Shown here piece by piece: positions 45,456 through 55,878 of a DNA stretch of 64,000 nt; position 1 is the first letter of the stretch; each line of letters starts with the position of its first letter. The stretch comes from Xanthoparmelia taractica. Lineage: Eukaryota; Ascomycota; Lecanoromycetes; Lecanorales; Parmeliaceae. The translations under genes and the position numbers were made by a program. The notes under the pieces were generated by a model. That model did not search any database, was not told the origin of the DNA, and was given only the letters and a program-made list of their open reading frames with translations. The stretch lies in NCBI GenBank assembly GCA_033085395.1, contig JANQBS010000149.1, positions 1 to 64,000 on the forward strand, written 5' to 3'.

Positions 45456-46680
45456 TGGAGAAGTTGGGTGATGACTTTGTTCTTTGTCCGAAGATTGGAG
45501 GAAGGGGGAGCAGAAGAATTGCTCAGCCTTTTGGCGATGGGAGGAGGGAGCAACTGATATGAGATAGATTGAAGCAAATTAGGAAAAGGTAGGAGACTGA
45601 AGAGATGGTGATAGATTGGGAGAGATTGTGATGCAGAGTTACAGTAAAATAAGAAAGTGGGTTGGGGGATAAGTAGGAAGGAGCGTGGTGGAAGGAAGGC
45701 AAGGGGAGTCAGTCTGTGATACCGTAGAGAAATGGAAGAGGGGCAGTAGTAGCTGGTATTATTACGAATTAGAACGATTGGCAGATCTGCCTTTTGACTT
45801 GTTCGACCCTACCTTGCTCTACTTTTAATACCACAAAGACCCAAAGCTATGTATGTTACTTTACTTTCAAGTGTAATATAATTTTTATCGCCGTCTACTG
45901 GGCATTCGCAGCTTATGATAAGTGTATGTATGACCATGTTTACTGTGCTTGATGTAGTTTCAAGATATGCAGGCAGCCGTGATGCCTTCAATTTTCCATT
46001 CTTTGCTGCCTGCGCTCTACAGTAGATGCACAGCGCTGGCAATCTCATCATCTCGATCTGCCATATCACATCGGCCGATGACCAGATGAATAGAGTATAA
46101 ATGTTACGGTGGATGTGACCAGTGACCATGTTTGATGCACGTAAGTTTTTGGTGGCAGGTTCGCTTGTCGCACGGACAATAATATTGTGGGGAAAAAAGC
46201 TTCGAAAATGCTTCGAGAAGCCTTCCATTGCCTTTCCACACGCTTTTCCCCTTTGCGAAAGCCTTCATTTATTGATCAATCCTGACATGACCTTAAAACC
46301 CACATCACCAATAAGCCACAAAGTATGCATTATCACGTCCGGCTTGTACAGTATTTCGTATCAAAGCAAAGTGACGGGTATCTGATTGCAGCAATTGGCT
46401 CTTCACCAAACCACACCTCCTGATCAAGTGTATTTCCTCCCATACATCGATCCGAGCTAGGCATGTCTCGTCTGCCATCAAAAGTCCCCTCTGCCAAGTA
46501 GTGGTTGAGACGCGGTATTCGTAGACCTTTTATGCAACGATGCGTTATGCCATAGAAAAGCCGTAGAATGAATGGGTCGAGTGGTACCTGTCGAATCCAC
46601 CTGGACACTACAGCGCGCTCGTATACGCTCTCTGCCCAGATCACCATCCCATCATTAACCTCAGCGCCGAACTCCACTCA
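45456..46680. other. PKA-R upstream region; no gene accepted
   Basis: 1.2 kb without a recognisable gene. The first 250 bp are purine-rich on the plus strand (pyrimidine-rich in the sense of PKA-R), as in many fungal leaders. Short frames at 45809-46385 have no motif. Confidence 0.5.
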
Positions 46681-47347
46681 TCATCCACCCCCACCCCCCC
46701 TCAACCTCTCCCTCCACCTCCTCTCCACCTCCCCAATCGCAACCTGCACCTCCACCAACCCCCCCACCCCATCCCTCCACCCCCTCTCCCCCCCTTCCAA
46801 CTCCCCCCTCCGTCCCTCCTGCACCCCCTTCCTCTCCCTATTAACCCCCACCGCCGCCTCCCTAACCTCCACAAGCTCCTTCTCCACCCCCCTCAATATA
46901 CCCTCCAACTGCTCATTAGCAACCAACCACGCGTTCTTGCCGAACCGTTCCAGCAGCTCCAGTGCTTGTAGCCGGAGACTGAGGTACGAGGAGTTGACGT
47001 AGGCGGCTTTGAGGTCGGAGGCGTCAGGGCTGGTGGTGTCGGTGCCGGTGTGGGCTTCGTAGCGGGAGAGGTCGATTGCTTTGAGAGGTTTCTTGGCGGC
47101 CACGCGGTCAAGTTCGGATTGGATGAGAGGGGAGAAGGTGGGTGTGGGGGCGTTGGGAATTGAGGGGTGGGTTGTTGAGTCTGCGTCTGGGGAGAGGGAA
47201 GAGGCTATGAGGGCATGGGCGGCGGCGGTTTCGGCGTCGGTGGGGGCGCGGTCGATGTCTGGACTTGCGGGTCAGTCGGGCTTCAAAAGGTGAATGGGGA
47301 GGGCTGTTACAGGGTAAAGAGTCGTGCAACTCTGTCATTAGAGCCAT
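46681..47347 (-). CDS. Pre-mRNA-splicing factor SPF27 / Cwf7 (BCAS2 family)
   Basis: Two exons on the minus strand, 47347-47311 and 47258-46681, with a 52-bp intron (204 aa). The first exon encodes MALMTELHDSLP and joins to YIDRAPTDAETAAAHALIAS. The family core is clear: SYLSLRLQALELLERFGKNA, WLVANEQLEGILRGVEKELV and EVREAAVGVNRERKGVQEG. The distal part is a long Glu/Arg coiled coil. SPF27 is a core member of the Prp19/NineTeen complex and helps activate the spliceosome in the nucleus. Length is close to the family's 200-230 aa. The 3' half is extremely G-rich on the coding strand, giving Gly/Arg/Glu codons. Confidence 0.92.
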
Positions 47348-47685
47348 GACTGTTGCTGAACAAGTGTGAACATTCCTGTGTTGCGCCGGAGAACTTGTTA
47401 TCTCTAGGCGCTAGTGATCAACTACATCGACTACCGAGGATTCAGTCTACAATTTCCGTTGGTAAAGAAGGCACGCAGACGAGCTCTGAGCTGGAATCTG
47501 GTATTCACAAAACGACATAGAACCTAATTAGATTTAAAGTGACAGTTATGCAATAATGCAGCAACGACAGAGGCTTGGTATCATGTGAAAAGGACTATCG
47601 AGCATCCCCCATTGCATGTGTATTCTCTTCTGTCCAATAGCCATTACCCCTCTGTAACAGCTGGTGTAATTCCACCATGTCAATC
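47348..47685. other. Intergenic region between SPF27 and the Crp1-like gene
   Basis: Upstream of SPF27 and downstream of the Crp1-like gene, both on the minus strand. No ORF of interest. Confidence 0.5.
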
Positions 47686-50001
47686 TTATTTCTTATCACT
47701 GAACTTCGATTTCAGTTTCCCAAAGAATCCACTTGCTCGTTTCGCTTTCTTGTCCCCGGCCGTAGAACTGCTTGCCGCTGGACTCGGTTTTGCTGCAGGG
47801 ACGGCCTTGTCCGGTTGTTGTGATGTCTGAGGAGCAGCGCTGGAGCCTACCCCGGTCGTCACAGTTGGCTGAGTCTGGTTTTGCGTCTGCTTGATCGGCT
47901 TGGACATGGGAGAGATATCTCGAGAGTCAGGTTGGGATTGCACTGCTTGCTTCATCGAATTTCCAGTAGCTGGTGTTTGAGCGGGCGCTGCAGCAGTGGT
48001 GAGAGGCGCAGGGTCTTTGGAGATTGGTGGTGGGACATTCTCGGACCTAGTGGGAGCTGGAGCTGTTTCGGCCAACGCAGCGCTTGATGAAGGGGCTGGC
48101 TCTCCAACATCATCCTCCCTCTTAACGTCGGATAGCAACTCTTTCTCCATGGCACTCTTCTCTTCAACCATTGTCTTGTCTCCAGCGGCCTCCGGTGATT
48201 GATGAGATTCCGCGATCGATTCTTGAACGATGTCTGGCACCGTTGGAGCAATGGCAGACCCTTTGTTCATCTCCTCGATCGACTGCTGCACTGAATCTGG
48301 CAGACGATGAGAAGTTGTAGCAGCGGTAGCCGCTGCACCTCCCGCTACGACACCTCCAGCGGCCATCGCGGTGTCTTTATCCATATCACTGGGGCCTTCA
48401 GATGCAGCTGGCTCCTCTGGGACCTTGGTCTCAAGCTCTTTCTCCATTGCAGACTTTTCCTTCACAGCTTCCCTATTCGCACTAGCCTCTGGGCTGGTTC
48501 CAGCTTCTTCCTGGCTCGCCTGAACGATCTCAGGTACTCCTCTTGGCTCCAACGGCACGTTGGCTGCAAGTGCAGCCGTACTACTTTGTGGTCCAGCGGA
48601 TTGTATTATTGGACCTTTGTCTATCTCTGATACAGCGCTTTCACCCATTGGCAAGCTAGATTCCGGAATCATGGTACCTCCAATTCCTGGCATCTTGAAT
48701 ATTCCTCCGAGAGCTTCACGGTCCTTGTCCGGAGTGACAACCTCGGGCAGTTGTGGTGCACCCCCTGCATTTTCGTATGACTCTTTGTCTGTGGTCACTT
48801 GCGATGTTATAGTATTTTGGGTGAATTCGCTAGGGTGAGGAACTTTCTCGCCAGGCTGTAACAAGACCGGGTTTCCAATGCCAGTGGTGGCGGGGAGAGG
48901 AGCTACGCCAAAGGTCTGCTCAGAGTGATCTACGCTCTTTTCGAGTGACGGATCATCACGAACAGTCGAGGACACTGTATTGGAAGTGAGAGTATTCGGA
49001 TGAGGGACTTTCTCTCCTGGTTCAAGGTTGATAGGGTTGCCGATACCAGAAGTTGCCGGGATCGGATCAACGTTGTACTCAGATGCATCATGAAATGGTG
49101 TCTCAGGGAAGCTCCCTGGAACGTCAGAAGATGCTGACTCTGGCCTTATATCCCGCTCTGCCTCCTTTGGTACATTTCCCGCCAAGCCTGCAGTTGTAGA
49201 TTGCGGGGTAACTCCGGACATTATGTCTGTAGCTGCTCGACCTGAAGAGTGTGGTCCAGTGATGTTTTCGGGAAGGAGGACGTTATTCACGTTACTTGAG
49301 CCGTCGTTTTCTTGAGGGGCTGTATGATCTGTCGTCCAGTTGCCGTCAACCACAAACTTGAACAAGAGGATGGTCAGCCAACGTGCTCAGTCAAAAGTCA
49401 AGTCGAACGAAATTATTCACTCCAATGTAGGGTTGCAGGAATCAGTCTTTGTTCACTACAGTCTGGTATTCAAAGAAAGAGGAGATGCTGGATGTCAGCA
49501 CTGTTGCCTTATCGGCCGAGCGAGACCCTTTGCGCTTGTATTTGAGCTAGTCAAACGGCGGAAGGTATTCGCGGATCCACCAATTTTCTATAGTGTGGGG
49601 ATGTGGCAAGGGTAGCATCGAGACAGCTCATTTCGAGCTTTATGAATTGGCCAGACCTGGTCGTCTTTGAAAGGTGCGGCTGTGGGATAACGTACCTTGT
49701 AGAATATCTTTTCATTCGACAAGGGTAGCTCAACGAGCTTCTCAAAATGCTCGCCCTTGTTCTCCAGCTTCACACTCTTTGCCCAATCGTCGAATGTGCC
49801 GGTTACGTATACTTCATATGCTGGGTGGTGCCTATATTGAGGAGAAGTTAGCAGGCTTGGCCCTATGATGAGTGCGCTGGTGGCCACGTCTTCAGATGGA
49901 AGCTTTCTCGTGGCTTTCACATAACAGAACTTTATGGTTCCACAATTTATCGCCATTGCCCAGAGTGTCCTAACGCACCATTTGAACACGAAACTCCCCA
50001 T
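47686..50001 (-). CDS. Crp1-like protein with an AMPK-type CBM48 glycogen-binding domain
   Basis: Three exons on the minus strand: 50001-49979 (23 nt, MGSFVFK), 49831-49696, 49356-47686 (609 aa). Joined, the N-terminus reads MGSFVFKWHHPAYEVYVTGT, then FDDWAKSVKLENKGEHFEKL, NEKIFYKFVVDGNWTTD and NDGSSNVNNVLLPENI: the early-set/CBM48 fold of about 85 residues shared with AMPK beta subunits and yeast Crp1, a protein named for cruciform-DNA binding. The remaining 500 residues are disordered, Ala/Pro/Ser/Glu-rich, with a duplicated stretch containing ATSGIGNPINLEPGEKVPHP and ATTGIGNPVLLQPGEKVPHP. The C-terminus is basic (KKAKRASGFFGKLKSKFSDK), a possible amphipathic membrane-binding helix. Intron 2 is 339 bp, long for this window. 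Confidence 0.88.
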
Positions 50002-50674
50002 GCTGTCTTCGGAACCAGAGGCCTCAAGTTGTGAGGAGGACCCAGAAAACTCTTTAACTGGGCTCGTAGTAGGTGGGGTCAGAGGATACCCAAGCGCAAA
50101 TTAGTAGAGCTGGCTATTGACGTTGCTCCTCTGGCTTGAAAGTCGAAAAGTGGAGTACGCTGAAGGCGTGGCGCCGGGTTGTCGAGGCGATGTAGAACGG
50201 CTCGGGATGGGCCGATTGCAGCTTGAGGTATCAATAATGGCGATGAGAAAATAGCAAAGCAAAGCGTACAAGAAAGCGTGCTGAAGTTCAATGGCAATGG
50301 CAGTGAAAGAGGTGCGTCAACAATTACGGAGGTTTCTATTCCCTCCCTGCAATTTCCCTGGCCAAAGGTCGGAGAAAAGATTGACTTTTCGGGAATAAGG
50401 CTAGCGTATCGCGTGGCTTCCGAGGATTACGGAATGTTGTACAAGTCAAACAAATGAATGGTATTACTGAATGGGTAAATGGTGGACATAAGGGCGTTTG
50501 GTAGGATGATACACCTTACGGCTAATTTAATTGTATGGTAACAATACTATCTGTCACACGACAACGCTCATTCGCTGCGCCAAAAGACAACGCGCTCCTC
50601 AATGCATGCGCTACACATATACCGACTCCTTCAAGCTCATGGCTCAGCTGGGTCTCTTCATGTGGAAGACCAGG
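50002..50674. other. Intergenic region between Crp1-like and Sec24 genes
   Basis: 673 bp, promoter side of the Crp1-like gene and 3' side of SEC24. No coding evidence. Confidence 0.5.
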
Positions 50675-53600
50675 TCAACCCTCTTTACCCGTCCAAAGAC
50701 TCGTAATCCCCGCTACTGCATTCTCCATGCCCATCGTGGACATTCCACCTCCGTCCTCTCTTTTCCTTTGTCCACTCAACTCCATCTGGATATGCCGGTG
50801 TAGATTAACGAGCCAGTCCACGTAACTTTGCGCCTCATTATTTCGATCCTCAACCAGAAGCCTTGCGAACTCATATTCAGAACCGTCGAGGCCCTGCCGT
50901 GCCAGCTGGATGGTAATTGCTCTACTTCCTCTCACGCTCGCCCAGTATGCTAGAAGGTTACGCACCTGAGCATTAAGATGCGTTTCTAGGATTGGCAAAG
51001 AAGACATCATAGGGTCCAGTGATGACAGCGAGGTTTTGCCTTCCCCAAAAAGGTCTTCTAAAAGATTGGGTGAGACGTGAGCATGGAGCCAGAGAAGGCA
51101 GACTTGGCCGTCATCCACCAGGTACGCGCCACCTTCTTCTATTCGGGAAAAAGAGGCTCGTATCGTGGGGGGCACAATCAGATGGCCGGTACTAGGATCC
51201 GGGAAACCTGATTCCGGTGCAAGAGAATGGAGTGGGAGAATGCGAGGGTAAAGCAAGAGTGACAATTCGAGCGGCGAGGCCGATTTAAGAAGGCGCATGG
51301 TGTGAGTACGGCGGTCGGAGGGTTCGTGGCCAGCCTTGAACGCTCGTGACTTCATCAGACCAAGGACATACATGCTGAACTCCTTCAGATTCTCTGGTAA
51401 GACTAGCTGACCCGGAGGATGTGAACCGGAACCAGTCTTCCTATACCCTGCCAAGATGTCGATAGTTTTCTCAGTGAGTGCATTGCGAACATCCTTGAGT
51501 GGTCGCTCAATCATTCTCGATGCAGCTGTGAGATTGATCAGCAAATTTAGACGAAAAGCTTCAGTACAAAGTGCTTGCGCTTACCCTCTTTTGCAATGAT
51601 GCTGACCACAGCATCTTGATCGACAAATCTCATGCTGTCCATGACTCCTTCACTGACTCCAGCAACTGTGTTTGTGCAGCGCACGCGTCGCTCTCCACTA
51701 GATGTAGTATAGAGCAGAGCGCATTGGAAGTGGGCATCTAATTTGGCATCCAGCTTGCCGTCATAGCTGAACATCACACCAATTGACTTGTCGGAGTCGA
51801 TTACACCGAATTCGAGATCGGCGCCAAAATTATGCTGTAGGAAGTTGCCATGGTATGATGAGACTTGTAGACCGTTCGAGCACCGGACTTTCATGAGCGC
51901 TTGGTATCCTGTCTCTCGATGAAGAGTATGCTTGATTTCTTGTGTAAGCTGCAGCGAGTCGCGAGGCATAAGGAAATTCGGGTAATGATAAGTTTGGCCA
52001 CCGGAGACTGCGGAGAGATGACCTGATCGAGTCATTAGCCACACAGCAACAAAGCAACAACAGCTTCGCGAACTGATGCAACCAACCTATTGTGGCGATA
52101 TCCATGTATTTTCCGGCTGGAGCAGCAATAAAAAAATCTATGCCAACACCACTCTCCACCATCTTGCCTGCAAGCTTCTTGAAGCCAGGGTGGTCTGTCT
52201 GGAATAGCTTCTTCTCGGTTTCGATACCGTGTAAATCATTCTTGTCTCTAAGGAACAGCCTTCCTGGGCCCCACGTCGGTAGAGACGCTAAGGAAGAGAC
52301 TATCTTTCCACCTGTAGCACTCAGTGACGATAACGCCGACTCTAGTGTAGGCAGTAGAGCCGGCTCTGGGTTCTTGACATGCGAGAAGAGGGCTGGCAAT
52401 TGCGCAAGAAGAGATGTTATGATGGACCTACTGGGTCAGCCTGTGTCTTACGCGTTCATGAAGACAGGAGACGTACTTTGATCTGTATGGGTCAACGAAA
52501 AGCCCTTCGCTACCGAGTGGTACGAATGGATCGTCGATGTCTGGCATAACGAGCATTTGAGCTCTTTCCAGATTTTCCTGTCATCTGTCAGCTATAATAG
52601 TATACTTTATCGCCGATCACTTACGTTACAATTATAAAAATGCATAGCTTTGTCAAATGTCACAAACCCAACCTTTGAGCCAACAGGCATCCTTCTATTG
52701 TCCGATGCATTTTCGCCATTTGTTCCCTCATCATCTACATGGTCTTCATCCTCACTATAAAGAGCACCTAGGATGCCCTCACAGAATGCTTCCAGAAACC
52801 CTTTGCTGACCGCATCTTGACTTACATCGATGACAAACAGCCACCGTAAGCCTACAGGTTCCTTAGCCCAGTACTCTTTTGGTACCAGATATTCCACAGT
52901 CCCTGTTGTCAACTCGGGCCGTTGTGCGCGATCTACCCTGACGCCGCTTGGATCTGTGGGCGCAAAATACTCCGGGATAACATCGTTGGGATAAGTGCAC
53001 ATATTACAGACAAGCTTGTTGCCGCCAGATCGAAATGTCATGAAAGGATTGATGTAGGCTCGGCATCTACTGCAACGAGGAGGACCAAGTTCTCCAAAGT
53101 CAAGAACAGGTATCGGTCGTTCCCCGGCTTGGAGAGGGGCTAATGGCTGGAGAATTAATCCCAGTGGTAGACCGGTCTGGGAAAGGAAGTTTGATGTTGA
53201 GGGGATATTGTTGAGGGTGAGTCTAGCATATTTGGGTGATGAATTGCCTTGATCATGGGCAACAAAAGGGACAGAACCAGGTGGGGGGAGATGCTGCTCC
53301 ATTGTGGGGTATATGTGGTCTAGGTAGTACTGTGCTGCAGCATCCCGAGCGCGCGGTATGCTCGGTATTTGCTCTGGATCCACTCGCCCCTGAGCTGATA
53401 CGCCAGGTCCGCTCAGCGCTGGCATTCGCGTAGGTGTAGTTGCGAATGCTGCGCCGGAAGACTGCAAACCAGGAGAAAAAGGAGCAGCTTGCGCAGGGAA
53501 TTGATTCATAGCAGGTGTAATTGGCTGGCCAGCGTATGGATTGCCAGCTCCCATTTGCTGAGAGGAATCTTGGTTCACGTACTGTCCGGCATTTCCTGTG

Positions 53601-54034
53601 CTTTGGTTGAAAGCTTGTGAGGACACCACAGGCTGGTCGATATTATGATATGCATGCCGGTTTTTCTTCTTATTCTGTCGACTGCCAGCAGCACCGTCCC
53701 CTCCTAAACCCATTCCCCCCAATTGTGAAGTCAATCCCCCCATTGCACCTTGATCATCCGTCCCAGCTTGACTTTGCTGAGGGAAGTACCCTTGCTCTTG
53801 CCCGGGGGTTCCCTGGTATTGATACCCATTTTGTGGTGTTTGACCGTACTGGTTCTGCTGATAGCCGGGGTTGTTCTGCGGATAAGGCGACCCTGCTTGG
53901 TGGTAACCAGGCGGAATGGGAGCTACTTGAGGACGGGATTGGGGAGGTCCTGACGGGGTTCCGGATTGGGGGTGACGAGGATCATGGCCTGGGACTTGGT
54001 AACTGCCTGTATCGTACTGGCCATAGTGGGACAT
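50675..54034 (-). CDS. SEC24: COPII coat protein Sec24
   Basis: Five exons on the minus strand: 54034-52625, 52577-52477, 52427-52087, 52022-51585, 51525-50675 (1046 aa); introns 47-64 bp, all frames consistent. The N-terminal 200 residues are Gln/Pro/Gly/Tyr-rich, as usual. The zinc finger is C321-x2-C324 ... C343-x2-C346 in CSRCRAYINPFMTF and LVCNMCTYPND. The trunk/vWA domain contains WLFVIDVSQDAVSKG and GSKVGFVTFDKAMHFYN, followed by MLVMPDIDDPFVPLGSEGLF. The beta-sandwich, helical and gelsolin regions follow, with ASRMIERPLKDVRNALTEK and YLVDDGQVCLLWLHAHVSPN. Sec24 pairs with Sec23 and selects cargo for ER-to-Golgi vesicles. Confidence 0.95.
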
Positions 54035-54320
54035 TCTTGAGAGATTCCCCGAGTCTCAGCACTGCATTAGTCCACTACCGAGAGCTACCGTGTTTGGGGC
54101 GCGAGTCCTATTTCTTTCGAGACCATCCTGTGATACGATTAGCTTTGTGTTCCACAGATCGGTGTGTGAACAGCTTAAACACTTGATAGCATAGGAAGCG
54201 CAAGATAGGGTATTTTAAAGTGCGCTATTGGAGAGGCAAGCTGTCTAGAAGAAGCTACTAAGAGGACGTACAGGAAACGTGAAAAGCACGCTAGAATTGG
54301 ATCCGCTATTCGTTTTACGC
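54035..54320. other. SEC24 upstream region grading into the AT-rich tract
   Basis: GC-normal DNA for about 285 bp beyond the SEC24 start, then an abrupt change to AT-rich sequence near 54320. The SEC24 promoter is therefore confined to a short window beside the repeat block. Confidence 0.5.
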
Positions 54321-54531
54321 GCCTTCGATCTCTATTTTAAATTTTTTAACAATTTAGTATATTAATATTCTCACTATTTTTCACTCTATTTTGTTCGTTA
54401 TTTCGCTTTTTTAGATTTTAATAAATATATATTTAAAAAGAATAAAATTAATTTAATTTAAAACTCTATCTATAGTAAAATATAATAAAAAAGAAAGACT
54501 ATCTCTAATACTAATTAATATTATCACGGTT

Positions 54532-54820
54532 TTAATATCTACTCTTCGAATACTAAGTCGACGTATATTAATATTGCTTCGGAGAAGTGTTTTTAGAGTA
54601 TTCGTAGTATATCTAGTTAACGAAGTAGTTAATTGTGAGGGCGCTTTCCAATTGTATCATAAAGCTAAAAATATGACTCATGGGTTCGGGTGCCGCGCTT
54701 CATACGAAGGCGCACCCTATTTGCCCATATGAAGCCCATACGGCGCACCCCTAGCTAGGTACCCATATGGCTCCGTACAGCCTAACATTAATTTCACTAC
54801 ACGTCTATTTTTTCATTATA
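54532..54820 (+). mobile_element. RIP-mutated solo-LTR-like element, family B, split by a family A insertion
   Basis: The outer parts (54532-54633 and 54788-54820) align with the intact family B element at 55325-55466, differing mainly by transitions: TGTCACGG became TATCACGG and CGTGACA became CATTATA. It is flanked by the 5-bp duplication AATAT at 54527-54531 and 54821-54825. The family A element at 54634-54787 interrupts it. Confidence 0.75.
54634..54787 (-). mobile_element. Solo-LTR-like insertion, family A, copy 3 (154 bp), nested
   Basis: Starts TGTGAGG and ends CCTAACA. TTAAT at 54629-54633 and 54788-54792 is the 5-bp target duplication; the uninterrupted family B copy has one such site. 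It is the reverse complement of the copy at 1212-1342. It is GC-normal while its host is RIP-mutated, so it probably inserted later. Confidence 0.78.
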
Positions 54821-55324
54821 AATATTTAATTTTTTTTATATATAATCTCTTAAAAGTCTCTTAAATTCTTAGAGAGTAGTATATAAATACTATAATATAA
54901 TAAATATAAAGCGAAGATAGCGATCTAATATAACGTATAACTTATAAAAGATTATAAATTTTATAACTCTTAAGTACTTCGTAGAAATAGCGCTTACTTT
55001 AATTTTTCTATAGTTAAAAATTATAATAAAATATATTTATTAATATTACAAATAAATAAAATATAGTAAGTAGCTCTTAAGGATCAACTACTAATATGAT
55101 TAATAATGAGTGTGGTGGATGAATTGTTCGTCTAGCTAAGTGGTTGTGCGCCAGCTAAGTACGGAGAAGCGAGCGCCAAGGCTAGTCATGACCAGCCATA
55201 CGTCCATATGATCAAATATTCCATAACAGTAGCTACTTAATTAAGTAAGATAGAAAATCTCTAAAATTATTCTTCGAAGTAATATTAATTTATAACTTAA
55301 TATTTAAAGAGTAGATATTTAAAT

Positions 55325-55466
55325 TGTCACGGTTTTGGCATGTGCTCTCCGAATGCCAAGCCCGATGTGGATCAATGTTGCTCCGGAGAAGAGTTTTCAG
55401 AGCATTCGTAGCATATTTGAACAATAGAAGCAGTCAATCCCACTACACGTCCATTCGTTCGTGACA
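55325..55466 (+). mobile_element. Solo-LTR-like insertion, family B, intact (142 bp)
   Basis: Starts TGTCACGG and ends TTCGTGACA, a 7-bp perfect inverted terminus of the kind common in fungal LTRs. Perfect 5-bp duplication TAAAT at 55320-55324 and 55467-55471. GC-normal within an AT-rich tract. Confidence 0.75.
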
Positions 55467-55878
55467 TAAATCGTAATAATTAAATTGAAATATATATAAT
55501 AATATCTATATTTTAAATTCTCGTATAAAGAGAGTATAAAGAATATTAAGATATTAATACGCTAGTTATAATATAATATAATTAATATAATAATAATGAT
55601 AAGTAAAGTGGATAGTTAGATGGATTAGAAAAATGTTGGAAATTTCAGCCCTATGGACTGATCTATCCCGTTACTTAGAAATTCTGCGAGCCAGAAAGCC
55701 TCATCCCAGCTCTGTCAACCAATCATGATGAGCAGACAGAAGTCAATGCTGAATTCTAGCCAATCACTTTTCTTGCAGCATCGAGCACTGAAATGGCGTG
55801 GGCCACACTCCGGTGAGGGCCGTTCTTCTCTCTTGCCCCGCGCTCGACACAAATATCTTTTCATCTTAAGGCACCATC

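Larger units (their letters stand above)
54321..55640. repeat. AT-rich RIP-like tract with nested insertions
   Basis: Strongly AT-rich outside three GC-normal islands: 54634-54787, about 55081-55235, and 55325-55466. No coding potential. Comparison of the two family B elements shows almost only transitions (C to T, G to A) in the AT-rich copy, the pattern expected from RIP. The middle island (about 55081-55235) has TAAGTAGCT at 55067-55075 and its inverse at 55231-55239 but no target duplication, so its nature is open. Confidence 0.75.

Noticed and set aside
55067..55239. Possible third mobile element with TAAGTAGCT inverted ends in the AT-rich tract
   Set aside because: The 9-bp inverted words exist but there is no target-site duplication and TA-rich flanks make chance matches likely.
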